DNA of 36,749 nucleotides. Source: Caulobacteraceae bacterium UBA5005. GTDB lineage: Bacteria; Pseudomonadota; Alphaproteobacteria; Caulobacterales; Caulobacteraceae. Positions 7,582 to 15,518 of the stretch are shown here, in pieces. Made by a program: the position numbers and the translations under genes. The stretch spans positions 1 through 36,749 of the forward strand of contig DGYN01000082.1 of the NCBI GenBank assembly GCA_002398405.1, written 5' to 3'. Under the pieces are notes generated by a model. That model had not been told where the DNA came from. It ran no database searches and was given only the letters and a program-made list of their open reading frames with translations. Every line of letters begins with the position of its first letter. Position 1 is the stretch's first letter.

Positions 7582-8411
7582 TCCGCGCCGGGGTGGTGGG
7601 CTCGCCCGCCAAGCATTCCTTGAGTCCGCTGATCCACGGGGCCTGGCTCAAGGCCGCGGGGATCGCTGGGGAATACGGCCTCTATGACCTGGCCCCAGAC
7701 GGCTTTGCGGCTTTTCTGGAGGAAGCGCGAGCCAGCGGAATGAGGGGCGTGAACGTCACCCTGCCGTTCAAGGGTGAGGCCCTGGCGGCGGCGGACGAGG
7801 CCTCGCCGGACGCCCAGTTGGCCGGGGCGGCGAACCTGCTGATCTTCGAGGAGGGTGGGACCTACGCCCACAATACCGACGGCTATGGGCTTTTGGCGGC
7901 CTTATCGGAACAGGCGCCGGAACTGATCCTCGACAAGGCCAAGGTCGTGGTGCTGGGGGCCGGCGGCGCGGCCAAGGGAGCGGTGGCCGCTTTGATGGCG
8001 GCCGGCGCGGAGATCTGCGTCGTCAATCGCACCGCCGAACGCGCTGAAGCCCTTGTGCAGGAACTGCGACACAAGGCTGTACGTCCTGTTAAGCTATCGA
8101 CGGCTAGCTTAGCCGTAGCGCTCGCGGACGCGGCCCTGGTGGTCAACGCCACCTCGGCTGGTCTCAATGGAAGCGCGGGAGGATTTGAACTTGGCGACGC
8201 ACCGGACACGGCCGTGGTGATGGACATGGTCTACAAGCCGCTGGAAACGCCGTTCCTCAAAAGCGCCAGGGCGCGCGGCATGGTGACGGTCGACGGCCTG
8301 GCCATGCTGATCGGTCAGGCGCGACCAAGTTTCGAGGCCCTGTTTGGACAGGCGCCGCCGGACGATGTCGATGTGCGCGGCCTCTGCCTGGAACGGCTCG
8401 GCGAAGCATGA
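7578..8411 (+). CDS. aroE: Shikimate dehydrogenase
   Basis: Encodes 277 residues. AroE reduces 3-dehydroshikimate to shikimate with NADPH in aromatic amino acid synthesis. Shikimate-binding SLSP lies at residues 14-17, the catalytic lysine is Lys65 in NVTLPFK, the catalytic aspartate is Asp101 in NTDG, and the nucleotide-binding loop GAGGAAKG begins near residue 127. The ATG overlaps the maf stop by four bases (ATGA), and the gene overlaps coaE the same way, giving a four-gene chain. Confidence 0.96.
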   Translation: MIRAGVVGSPAKHSLSPLIHGAWLKAAGIAGEYGLYDLAPDGFAAFLEEARASGMRGVNVTLPFKGEALAAADEASPDAQLAGAANLLIFEEGGTYAHNTDGYGLLAALSEQAPELILDKAKVVVLGAGGAAKGAVAALMAAGAEICVVNRTAERAEALVQELRHKAVRPVKLSTASLAVALADAALVVNATSAGLNGSAGGFELGDAPDTAVVMDMVYKPLETPFLKSARARGMVTVDGLAMLIGQARPSFEALFGQAPPDDVDVRGLCLERLGEA

Positions 8412-9004
8412 AGATCATCGGCCTCACCGGATCCATCGGCATGGGCAAGTCCACGACAGCGGCGATGTTCGCGGCGGAAGGCGTGCCGGTCTATGACGCC
8501 GACGCCGAGGTTCATAAGCTCTATGACAAGGGCGGTTCGGCGGTGTGGAAGGTCGGCGAGCGGTTTCCGGGCGTGGTCATCGATGGCAAGGTGGACAGGA
8601 AGGCCCTCTCCAAACGGGTGATGGGCGATCCGGACGCGCTCAAACGGCTGGAGGCGATCGTCCATCCTCTGCTGACCGAAGCGCGGGCCGCCTTCTTCAT
8701 GAAGGCGGCGGAAAACGCCGCGGACATCGTCGTCCTCGATATTCCGCTGCTCTACGAGACCGCCGGCGAGAGCAAGGTCGATGTGGTGGTGGTGGCAACC
8801 GCCACGCCGGAAATCCAGCGCCAGCGGGTGATGAGCCGCGAGGGGATGAGCGAGATGAAGTTCTCCGCCATCCTGGCCCGCCAGCTGCCCGACGAGGAAA
8901 AGAAGAAGCGCGCCGACTTCGTCATCGACACCAGCCAGGGCATGGACGCCGCCCGCGCCCAGGTGCGCGAGGTTATAAGGAGCCTCAGGCAGGATGAAGG
9001 CTAG
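8408..9004 (+). CDS. coaE: Dephospho-CoA kinase
   Basis: Encodes 198 residues. CoaE phosphorylates the ribose 3'-hydroxyl of dephospho-CoA, the last step of coenzyme A synthesis. The P-loop GSIGMGKS spans residues 8-15, followed by VYDADAEVHKLY for substrate binding and DIPLLYE, a family hallmark. The start overlaps the aroE stop (ATGA). It is the last gene of the overlapping chain; its TAG is followed by a long inverted repeat before dnaQ. Confidence 0.96.
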   Translation: MKIIGLTGSIGMGKSTTAAMFAAEGVPVYDADAEVHKLYDKGGSAVWKVGERFPGVVIDGKVDRKALSKRVMGDPDALKRLEAIVHPLLTEARAAFFMKAAENAADIVVLDIPLLYETAGESKVDVVVVATATPEIQRQRVMSREGMSEMKFSAILARQLPDEEKKKRADFVIDTSQGMDAARAQVREVIRSLRQDEG

Positions 9005-9016
9005 AGGGTTAGCCGT

Positions 9017-9170
9017 CCCTTCTCCCCTCGGGAGAAGGTGTCGGCGCAGCCGACGGATGAGGGGAAGCCCAGGCGACGGGAAATCAAAGCGCCGCCGCTC
9101 TCCTTCAATCACCGGAACCGCCCCTCATCCGACCTCCTTTCGGAGGCCACCTTCTCCCGAGGGGAGAAGG
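9017..9170. repeat. Long inverted repeat between coaE and dnaQ
   Basis: A 154-base imperfect inverted repeat. The left arm (9017-9064) and right arm (9121-9170) pair through CTTCTCCCCTCGGGAGAAG-type ends and a GATGAGGGG / CCCCTCATC inner stem. Each arm also contains smaller self-complementary hairpins, for example TCGGCGCAGCCGA and CCTCCTTTCGGAGG, so a branched structure is possible. It fills most of the 266-base gap; the rest (9171-9270) shows no other recognisable signal. It resembles the other long inverted repeats of this window in size and position. Confidence 0.75.
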
Positions 9171-9270
9171 AGCCGATAGACGTCGGACAGCAGCGCTTTC
9201 CACAGGCGCGACCATCTGTATCGGTCGCTTAGGCTTGAAGGCGGCGTCGAACGGCGGCACACCTTAGACC

Positions 9271-9981
9271 ATGGCCCGCGAGATCATCCTCGACGTAGAG
9301 ACGACCGGCATTGACCCGCGTCAGGGGCACCGGGTCATTGAAATCGCCTGTATCGAACTCGAGGACTTTGTCCCGACCGGCAAGCATTTCCACCGCCTGA
9401 TTCATCCCGATCGCGAGATCGACCCCGACGCCGAGCGGGTGCACGGGATTTCCCTGGCAAGCCTGGCGGGCAAGCCCCGGTTCGATCACCCGGACGTGGC
9501 GGATGCTTTTCTGGAGTTCGTCGGCGATGCGCCGCTGATCGCCCACAACGCTGGCTTCGACCGGGGCTTTGTCGACCATGAGCTTGGGCTGGCGGGCAAG
9601 ACGATCACCGGCGAGGCGCGCTGGACCTGCACCCTGGTAATGGCCAGGACCAAGTTTCCGGGGATGTACAATTCCCTCGACGCGCTCTGTAAGCGGTTCA
9701 AGATTTCCCTGGCCGAGCGCGAAAAGCACGGGGCCCTGGTCGACTGCAAGCTGTTGGCCCAGGTCTATCTGGAACTGTGCGGCGGCCGCGAGCGAGGCCT
9801 TGACCTCGGTTCCAGCGAAGCCAAGCGGGCGGTCGCCCTGGCGGCGGCCGCGGTGGCCTATGGGGCGCGGCCAAGGCCGCTTGCCCCGCGTTCCACCGGG
9901 GAAGAACGCGCCGCGCACGAGGCGTTCATCGCCTCGACCTTGAAGGACAAGGCCGTGTGGCTGAAGGGGACATGTACCTAG
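9271..9981 (+). CDS. dnaQ: DNA polymerase III epsilon subunit (proofreading exonuclease)
   Basis: Encodes 236 residues, the expected size. Epsilon is the 3'-5' proofreading exonuclease of the replicase core. The DEDDh residues are visible: Asp8 and Glu10 in LDVETTG, Asp97 in HNAGFD, and His153 and Asp158 in KHGALVDCK. The last four residues and the TAG stop (GTCT-stop) are encoded by the palindromic element starting at 9966, so the original C-terminus was probably altered slightly by its arrival. The ATG at 9271 lacks a strong ribosome site. It belongs with the origin-proximal genes by synteny. Confidence 0.95.
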   Translation: MAREIILDVETTGIDPRQGHRVIEIACIELEDFVPTGKHFHRLIHPDREIDPDAERVHGISLASLAGKPRFDHPDVADAFLEFVGDAPLIAHNAGFDRGFVDHELGLAGKTITGEARWTCTLVMARTKFPGMYNSLDALCKRFKISLAEREKHGALVDCKLLAQVYLELCGGRERGLDLGSSEAKRAVALAAAAVAYGARPRPLAPRSTGEERAAHEAFIASTLKDKAVWLKGTCT

Positions 9982-10072
9982 GGTACGTGTCCCCAGACGG
10001 TCTTGGCCGAGGCGTTGGGCTATGACTCGGCCCGCAGGTGTGAGGGGACACGTACCGGAGGTACATGTCCCC
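9966..10072. repeat. 107-base palindromic element, type b, copy 1
   Basis: Two hairpins, 9966-9994 (GGGGACATGTACC, loop, GGTACGTGTCCCC) and 10044-10072 (GGGGACACGTACC, loop, GGTACATGTCCCC), flank a 49-base spacer containing GGTCTTGGCCGAG and CTCGGCCCGCAGGT. A second copy of identical length and orientation lies at 25243-25349. The left hairpin reads into dnaQ and supplies its TAG. No coding capacity. It resembles REP/BIME-type intergenic repeats. Confidence 0.85.
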
Positions 10073-10114
10073 GCGCCCGTTGCCTCCTGCGCCCTGCGCC
10101 TGTAGTCACGCCTC

Positions 10115-11101
10115 ATGACCGAACTTTACGATGTCGCCGCCATCGGCCACGCCATTGTCGATGTGATCGCGCCGGCGGGCGAGGATTTTATTGTGTCCGA
10201 AAATCTGGCGCGGGGGGGGATGATCCTCATCGACCAGGACCGGGCGAGCGACCTGACGGGCAAGATGGCGGGGTCGATCGAGACCTCCGGCGGGTCGGCG
10301 GCCAACACCATTGCGGGCGTCGGCAGCTTCGGCGGTCGCGGGGCCTTCATCGGCAAGCTCGCGGACGATCGCCTGGGCAAGGTTTTCGTCGACGACATGG
10401 AACGGCTCGGGGCGAGTTTTTCCTCAGGCGGGCCCCTCACTGACGGGACGGCCACCGGCCGCTGCCTGATCAATGTCACCCCCGACGGCCAGAGGAGCAT
10501 GGCGACCTTCCTGGGCGCCGCGGCCCTGCTGCAGCCGGACGATGTGAAGGCAGAGGTCATCGAGGCGGCCAAGATCGTCTATCTGGAAGGCTATCTGTTC
10601 GGCGCCGACGCGGCCTTCGCGAAAGCCGCGGGCCTGGCCCGGGCGTCCGGCCGGATGATGGCGCTGACCCTGTCCGACGCCTTCATCATCGACATGCACC
10701 GCTCGGCCCTGACCCCCTTCCTGGAAACCCAGACCGACATCCTGTTCGCCAATGAGGTGGAGATCACAACCCTCTTCAAGACCGACAATTTCGATGAGGC
10801 CGTGGCCGCAGCCCGCTCGATGGTCAAGATCGCCTGCATCACCCGCTCCGAAAAGGGATCGGTGATCGTCTCAGGGAAAGAGACCCATGAGATCGCGGCG
10901 GCGCCTGTGGATAAAGTTGTGGACACAACCGGCGCGGGCGATCAATACGCCGCCGGGTTCTTGCTCGGCCTGGCTCAAGGACGATCCCTTAACGTCTGTG
11001 GACAACTGGGGTCGCTAGCCGCCGCCGAGGTGATCTCGCACTATGGGCCGCGGCCGCTGGTCTCGCTAAAGGACCTGGCCGCGCAATCGGGACTGATCTG
11101 A
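10115..11101 (+). CDS. PfkB-family carbohydrate/adenosine kinase
   Basis: Encodes 328 residues of the ribokinase/PfkB superfamily. The N-terminal substrate-binding GGSAANT (residues 59-65) and the C-terminal signature DTTGAGDQYAAGF (270-282) with catalytic Asp276 are clear. Related alphaproteobacterial proteins are usually annotated adenosine kinase or sugar kinase; the substrate cannot be fixed from sequence. It ends TGATG over the hisB start, so it is translated with the histidine genes, yet no step of histidine synthesis needs it. Its 3' part contains three DnaA-box-like 9-mers. Confidence 0.92.
   Translation: MTELYDVAAIGHAIVDVIAPAGEDFIVSENLARGGMILIDQDRASDLTGKMAGSIETSGGSAANTIAGVGSFGGRGAFIGKLADDRLGKVFVDDMERLGASFSSGGPLTDGTATGRCLINVTPDGQRSMATFLGAAALLQPDDVKAEVIEAAKIVYLEGYLFGADAAFAKAAGLARASGRMMALTLSDAFIIDMHRSALTPFLETQTDILFANEVEITTLFKTDNFDEAVAAARSMVKIACITRSEKGSVIVSGKETHEIAAAPVDKVVDTTGAGDQYAAGFLLGLAQGRSLNVCGQLGSLAAAEVISHYGPRPLVSLKDLAAQSGLI
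10906..11005 (-). promoter_or_regulatory. Cluster of DnaA-box-like sequences inside the kinase gene
   Basis: Within 100 bases of coding sequence the minus strand carries a perfect DnaA box TTATCCACA (10906-10914), TTGTCCACA with one mismatch (10997-11005) and GTGTCCACA with two (10918-10926). All three have the same orientation. Whether DnaA binds here is unknown; the codons fit the protein, so the motif could be coincidental. Confidence 0.4.
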
Positions 11102-11694
11102 TGGCAGACCGCATCGCGGAAGTCGTTCGCGAGACCAAGGAGACGCAGATCCGCGTCACCCTCAATCTCGACGGCACGGGCAAGTCGAAGATCGAGACCG
11201 GCGTGGGGTTCTTCGACCACATGCTGGAGAGCTTCGCGCGCCACGGCGGCATCGACCTCACGGTCGAGACCAAGGGCGACCTGCACATCGACATGCACCA
11301 CACGGTGGAAGACACCGGCATCGTCATCGGAGCGGCCGTGATGAAGGCGCTGGACGGCTTCAAGGGCATCCGCCGGTTCGGCCATGCCTATGTGCCGATG
11401 GATGAGACCCTGACGCGGTGTTCGCTGGACCTTTCCAACCGCCCTTACCTGATCTGGAAGGTCGCCTTCTCGCGGCCCAAGGTCGGGGACATGGACACCG
11501 AACTGTTCAAGGAATTCCACCACGCCTTTGCGATGAATTCCGGCGCCTGCGTGCACCTGGAGACGTTGTACGGCGACAATTCGCACCACATTGCCGAGAG
11601 CGGGTTCAAGGCTTTGGCGAGGGCGCTGCGCACCGCGGTGGAGATCGATCCAAAGACCGGCGGCCTGGCGCCGTCGACGAAGGGCGTTCTGTAG
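11101..11694 (+). CDS. hisB: Imidazoleglycerol-phosphate dehydratase
   Basis: Encodes 197 residues, the monofunctional HisB type without the N-terminal phosphatase domain of E. coli. It dehydrates imidazole glycerol phosphate to imidazole acetol phosphate. Metal-binding motifs GVGFFDHML, MHHTVEDTG and GDNSHHIAESGFKA are intact. The ATG overlaps the preceding kinase stop by one base (TGATG). A 174-base inverted repeat separates it from hisH, so the his unit is interrupted but remains co-directional. Confidence 0.97.
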   Translation: MADRIAEVVRETKETQIRVTLNLDGTGKSKIETGVGFFDHMLESFARHGGIDLTVETKGDLHIDMHHTVEDTGIVIGAAVMKALDGFKGIRRFGHAYVPMDETLTRCSLDLSNRPYLIWKVAFSRPKVGDMDTELFKEFHHAFAMNSGACVHLETLYGDNSHHIAESGFKALARALRTAVEIDPKTGGLAPSTKGVL

Positions 11695-11695
11695 T

Positions 11696-11869
11696 CTTTT
11701 CCCTCACCGCGCGCTGTAAGCGCGGGGAGGGGGCTTCGCCGATAGGCGAAGCGGGTGGGAGAGCCCCATCGTTCCGAGCGCTCTGACCCAAGGGCCTTCC
11801 CCACCCGTCTCCCCCGGGTCAAGCCCGGGGTCGCCACCCTCCCCTTCCTCGCGGAAGGTGAGGGAAAAG
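11696..11869. repeat. Long inverted repeat between hisB and hisH
   Basis: Its ends are a perfect 13-base inverted repeat, CTTTTCCCTCACC (11696-11708) and GGTGAGGGAAAAG (11857-11869). Internal hairpins include GGCTTCGCCGATAGGCGAAGC and the CCCCGGG/CCCGGGG stem near 11812-11830. It fills the gap between hisB and hisH almost completely, the remainder being the hisH leader. It could attenuate or stabilise the his transcript, but no T-run marks it as a terminator. Confidence 0.75.
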
Positions 11870-11916
11870 GATGCCGCTCTTTATTCCTCCCCCATTTCCG
11901 CTAGAACCCGCCCGCA

Positions 11917-12561
11917 ATGCTCACCGCAGCCCTCATCGACTATGGGTCAGGCAATCTCGCCTCGGCCGCCAAGGCGCTGGCCGAGGCGGCCCGGCGGGCG
12001 GGGGATCGGGCGCGGGTGCTGGTCACCGACAAGCCGGAAGAGATCGCCGTGGCCGATCACATCGTCCTGCCGGGGGTGGGCGCCTTTGGGCACTGCATGG
12101 AGCAGCTCCAAAGCCGGCCGGGGCTGATCGAGGCGATGGACGAGGCGGTCCATAAGCGGGGCGTGCCGTTCCTGGGGGTTTGCGTCGGGATGCAGCTCCT
12201 GGCCGAGCGCGGACTGGAGCACGGCGAGACGCCGGGGCTTTCCTGGATCGGCGGCGAGGTCCGGCGGATCGAGCCCTCGGGCCGCGAATTCAAGGTGCCG
12301 CACATGGGCTGGAATGCCTTGACCGACGTCGCCGCTCACCCGGTGTTCGAAGGGATCGCGGACGGCGACCACATGTACTTCACCCACTCCTTCGCCTTTT
12401 TCCCTAAGGACTCCGCGACAGCTGTCGCGCGGGCCGACCACGGCGGCGTCTTCACCGCGGCGGTGGCCAAGGACAATGTCGCCGGGGTGCAGTTCCACCC
12501 GGAGAAGAGCCAGGCGGCGGGGCTCAAACTGCTCGGCAATTTCCTGGAGTGGCGGCCGTGA
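11917..12561 (+). CDS. hisH: Imidazole glycerol phosphate synthase, glutaminase subunit
   Basis: Encodes 214 residues. HisH hydrolyses glutamine and channels ammonia to HisF, giving imidazole glycerol phosphate and AICAR. The class I glutamine amidotransferase triad is recognisable: Cys89 in PFLGVCVGMQLL and the His and Glu of FHPEKSQ near the C-terminus. The oxyanion region is LPGVGAFGHCM (residues 51-61). The gene overlaps hisA, whose GTG start lies on its TGA. Confidence 0.96.
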   Translation: MLTAALIDYGSGNLASAAKALAEAARRAGDRARVLVTDKPEEIAVADHIVLPGVGAFGHCMEQLQSRPGLIEAMDEAVHKRGVPFLGVCVGMQLLAERGLEHGETPGLSWIGGEVRRIEPSGREFKVPHMGWNALTDVAAHPVFEGIADGDHMYFTHSFAFFPKDSATAVARADHGGVFTAAVAKDNVAGVQFHPEKSQAAGLKLLGNFLEWRP

Positions 12562-13283
12562 TCCTCTATCCCGCCATCGACCTGAAGGACGGCGCTTGCG
12601 TCCGCCTACTGCACGGCGACATGGAAAAGGCGACGGTGTTCAACACCAACCCTGGCGCCCAGGCCGCCCGCTTCGAGCAGGACGGCTTTGAGTGGCTGCA
12701 CGTTGTCGACCTGAACGGGGCGATCCAGGGAGCGACCGCCAATGCGCCGGCGGTGCGGGAAATCCTCAACGCCGTGAAGTTTCCGGTGCAGCTGGGCGGC
12801 GGCATCCGCAGCCTGGAAAATATCGAAGGCTGGCTGGAGGCCGGGATTGCCCGGGTGATCCTCGGCACCATCGCCGTGCGCGATCCGGCCCTGGTCAAGG
12901 ATGCGGCGCGGCGGTTTCCGGGCCAGGTCGCCGTCGGCATCGACGCCCGCAACGGCATGGTGGCCGTGGAGGGCTGGGTGGAGACCTCGACCCTCTCGGC
13001 CATTGACCTCGCCAAACGGTTCGAGGACGCGGGCGTCTCCGCCATCATCTTCACCGACATCGCGCGCGACGGGGCCCTGACCGGGGTCAATGTCGAGGCG
13101 ACCGGGGCCATGGCGGACGCGGTGTCGATCCCGGTGATCGCCTCGGGCGGCGTCGCCTCGGTGCAGGACATCGTCGATCTGAAGGCGCGGGCGGGGACGC
13201 CCGTCTCGGGCGCGATCCTGGGGCGGTCGCTTTACGCCGGGACGGTGAAGCCCGCCGAAGCCCTGGTCGCGGCCCGTGCTTAA
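12558..13283 (+). CDS. hisA: ProFAR isomerase (phosphoribosylformimino-AICAR-P isomerase)
   Basis: Encodes 241 residues folded as a (beta/alpha)8 barrel. It isomerises ProFAR to PRFAR for HisHF. The first catalytic aspartate is in ILYPAIDLKDG and the second in FTDIARDGALTG. The preferred start is the GTG at 12558, which overlaps the hisH stop (GTGA), has GGAGT eight bases upstream and gives the family-typical MILYPAIDLKDG. A GTG three codons earlier (12549) is possible. It overlaps hisF by eight bases. Confidence 0.95.
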   Translation: MILYPAIDLKDGACVRLLHGDMEKATVFNTNPGAQAARFEQDGFEWLHVVDLNGAIQGATANAPAVREILNAVKFPVQLGGGIRSLENIEGWLEAGIARVILGTIAVRDPALVKDAARRFPGQVAVGIDARNGMVAVEGWVETSTLSAIDLAKRFEDAGVSAIIFTDIARDGALTGVNVEATGAMADAVSIPVIASGGVASVQDIVDLKARAGTPVSGAILGRSLYAGTVKPAEALVAARA

Positions 13284-14037
13284 GGTCCGCGTCATTCCCT
13301 GCCTGGACGTCAAGGACGGGCGCGTGGTCAAGGGCGTGCAGTTCGTTTCCCTGCGGGACGCCGGCGATCCGGTGGAGCAGGCGGCGGCCTATGATGCGGC
13401 GGGGGCCGACGAACTGATGTTCCTCGACATCACCGCCAGCCACGAAGGGCGCGGTGCGATCCTGGATGTGATCGCCCGCACCGCCGAGGTCTGTTTCATG
13501 CCGGTGGGGGTGGGCGGCGGGGTGCGCTCGGTGGAGGACGCGCGGCGCCTCTTGCGCGCCGGGGCGGACAAGGTCTCGATCAATACGGCGGCGGTGGAAA
13601 ACCCCGATGTGCTGACCGCCATCTCCGACGCCTTCGGGGCCCAGGCGACGGTGGCGGCGATCGACGCCAAGGCCCGGGCCGACGGTTCGGGCTGGAACAT
13701 CTTTACCTATGGCGGGCGCAACGACACCGGCATCGATGCGGTGAAGTTCGCGGAACTGGCGGTCGCCAAGGGGGCGGGGGAGATCCTGCTGACCTCGATG
13801 GACCGCGACGGGGCCAAGACCGGTTATGACATCGGGCTCCTGAAGGCGATTACGTCGGCGGTCGGCGTGCCGGTGATCGCCTCCGGCGGGGCGGGGTCGA
13901 CGGACCACCTCGTTCAGGGCGTGCGCGACGGCGGGGCCGACGCGGTGCTGGCGGCGTCAATCTTCCACTTCGGCGAGATCAGCATCGGGCAGGCCAAGCG
14001 GGCCATGGCCGCCGCTGGCCTGCCGGTGCGCCTGTGA
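13276..14037 (+). CDS. hisF: Imidazole glycerol phosphate synthase, cyclase subunit
   Basis: Encodes 253 residues, the barrel partner of HisH, which closes the imidazole ring using ammonia. Catalytic aspartates lie in VIPCLDVKDGRVVKG at the N-terminus and TSMDRDGAKTGYD in the middle; phosphate-binding loops VGGGVRS and ASGGAGS are present. The start is a GTG at 13276 overlapping the end of hisA by eight bases. Confidence 0.97.
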   Translation: MLKVRVIPCLDVKDGRVVKGVQFVSLRDAGDPVEQAAAYDAAGADELMFLDITASHEGRGAILDVIARTAEVCFMPVGVGGGVRSVEDARRLLRAGADKVSINTAAVENPDVLTAISDAFGAQATVAAIDAKARADGSGWNIFTYGGRNDTGIDAVKFAELAVAKGAGEILLTSMDRDGAKTGYDIGLLKAITSAVGVPVIASGGAGSTDHLVQGVRDGGADAVLAASIFHFGEISIGQAKRAMAAAGLPVRL

Positions 14038-14051
14038 GCTAAGGTCCGCCG

Positions 14052-14366
14052 ATGAGCCGGTTTTCCAATGTGCTGGAGCGCCTGACGGCGACGATCGCTT
14101 CCCGCAAGGGGGGTGACCCGTCCGCGTCTTGGACGGCGAAGCTCCTGGCCGACGAGGGGCTGATCGGCAGGAAAGTGCTGGAAGAGGCGCGCGAGACGGT
14201 GGAGGCGGAGGGCCCTGACCACCTGGCGGCCGAGAGCGCCGACCTGATCTACCACTGGCTGGTCCTCCTGGCCGCCAAGGGCGTCAGCCTCGACGAGGTG
14301 GCGGCCAAGCTCGAGGCCCGCGAAGGGACAAGCGGCATCGCGGAGAAGGCCTCCAGAAAGCCCTGA
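14052..14366 (+). CDS. hisE: Phosphoribosyl-ATP pyrophosphatase
   Basis: Encodes 104 residues, monofunctional HisE. It removes pyrophosphate from phosphoribosyl-ATP. The alpha-helical MazG-like core is visible as WTAKLLADEG, KVLEEARETVEA and ESADLIYHWLVLL, with the acidic metal ligands in the last two. It begins 14 bases after hisF and ends the his cluster; a long inverted repeat follows, and no coaA gene follows it. Confidence 0.95.
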   Translation: MSRFSNVLERLTATIASRKGGDPSASWTAKLLADEGLIGRKVLEEARETVEAEGPDHLAAESADLIYHWLVLLAAKGVSLDEVAAKLEAREGTSGIAEKASRKP

Positions 14367-14367
14367 C

Positions 14368-14537
14368 CCCTCTTCCTCGCCCCCGCATCGCGGGGGAGAG
14401 GCTAGGAGAGGGGGCGCCGCGCGTCCGCGCGGCAAGAAATCCGACGGGCAGTCCGGGCAATCACCGGCAGCGGTGTTCACGACGGACACTCCCCCTCTCC
14501 TAGCCTCTCCCCCTCTGCTGACGCGAGGGGGAGAGGG
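14368..14537. repeat. Long inverted repeat between hisE and the desaturase gene
   Basis: The core is a perfect 19-base inverted repeat: GAGAGGCTAGGAGAGGGGG near 14396-14414 pairs with CCCCCTCTCCTAGCCTCTC near 14491-14509. It is flanked by CG-rich hairpins such as CCCCCGCATCGCGGGGG. It occupies the 177-base gap between two convergent genes, so it could terminate both transcripts. Confidence 0.75.
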
Positions 14538-14543
14538 ATGTGG

Positions 14544-15518
14544 TCAGGCGCGGGCCAGACCCTTTCCTCTCAGGCGGCGGCACAGGCGGCAGGGCTCCCT
14601 TGTCGATTTCGGCGCGGGGACAACCGCGTGTCGCTCCGGCAGCGTGTCGGGGGTGCGGATGTTCCAGGCCAGACCCAGGCGTTCGAGCAGCTGAATGAAG
14701 CGAAAGCCCCAGTCGGCCTGGCCGGGGAGGAGGCCGATCTTCGCCGATCCCGGATAGGCGTGATGGTTATTGTGCCAGGCCTCGCCCATGGTCGGGATGG
14801 CTGCCCAGGGGACGTCGTGGGCCTGAACCCCGGCGCCCGAGACGAGATAGGTCTGGGGGCCTCGATTATGGGCGAGGTGGCCGACGAACCAGTGGCCAAA
14901 GACGCTGATGAACACCCGCGCGCAGACGCCCCAGACCACGAAGGGAAGACCGCCGAGGAGATAGAGACCGGCGGCGAGGGGGAGCTGCTGCAGCATCCAG
15001 GTCTTTTCGAGGAAGCGGTAGAAGCGGTCGCGGCCGATTTTCCCCAGGTCGAAGGCCGGCGGGCGCTCGAGCTCCAGGCGAAAGTGCAGTTGCCAGACGC
15101 CGTCGATGAGCATGGGCATTTTGTGGGCGAGGTAGAGATGGCAGTCGTCCTGGCGCTGGGCCCAGTCGCGAAGGTCGTGGGCCTTGATCATCCAGAAGGG
15201 GCCGCTCATCCCAACCATCGTTCCGCACCACATCAGAAAATGGTCGAGCCACAGGGGCGATTTGAAGCTGCCGTGGATCAGGCGTCGGTGGAAGCCGACG
15301 GAGTGGCCGAGCAGCAGGAAGCCGCCGGTGAGGACGATGAAGACGGCGAAGGCCTGCCAGGTGAAGGTCATGGGGCCAAGGATCAGGGTCACGGCCATCA
15401 TGCCGCCGTTCCACAGGGAATGGGCCGGGTCCCAGCGGACGCGCCCCACGACAGGGGAGGCGCCGGGGGTCTCGACCAGGGAATGGACGGCGTAGGGGTC
15501 GTCGTGGGAATGGGTCAT
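14544..15518 (-). CDS. Membrane fatty acid desaturase
   Basis: Encodes 324 residues with at least four hydrophobic segments. Integral desaturases use a di-iron centre held by three histidine boxes. Box 1 is GHSVGFHRRLIH and box 3 is AWHNNHHAYPG, both typical of acyl-lipid/acyl-CoA delta-9-type enzymes. Box 2 appears as HDLRDWAQRQDDCH, with wider histidine spacing than the common HRxHH. The start is the ATG at 15518, overlapping the previous stop as TGATG, with GGAGG ten bases upstream. It is the last gene of a three-gene unit with two small membrane proteins, divergent from an ArsR-type regulator. Substrate unknown. Confidence 0.85.
   Translation of the reverse strand: MTHSHDDPYAVHSLVETPGASPVVGRVRWDPAHSLWNGGMMAVTLILGPMTFTWQAFAVFIVLTGGFLLLGHSVGFHRRLIHGSFKSPLWLDHFLMWCGTMVGMSGPFWMIKAHDLRDWAQRQDDCHLYLAHKMPMLIDGVWQLHFRLELERPPAFDLGKIGRDRFYRFLEKTWMLQQLPLAAGLYLLGGLPFVVWGVCARVFISVFGHWFVGHLAHNRGPQTYLVSGAGVQAHDVPWAAIPTMGEAWHNNHHAYPGSAKIGLLPGQADWGFRFIQLLERLGLAWNIRTPDTLPERHAVVPAPKSTREPCRLCRRLRGKGLARA

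Noticed and set aside
9966..10072. A CRISPR array
   Set aside because: The repeats are paired palindromes with a conserved spacer, there are only two per site, and no cas gene is present.
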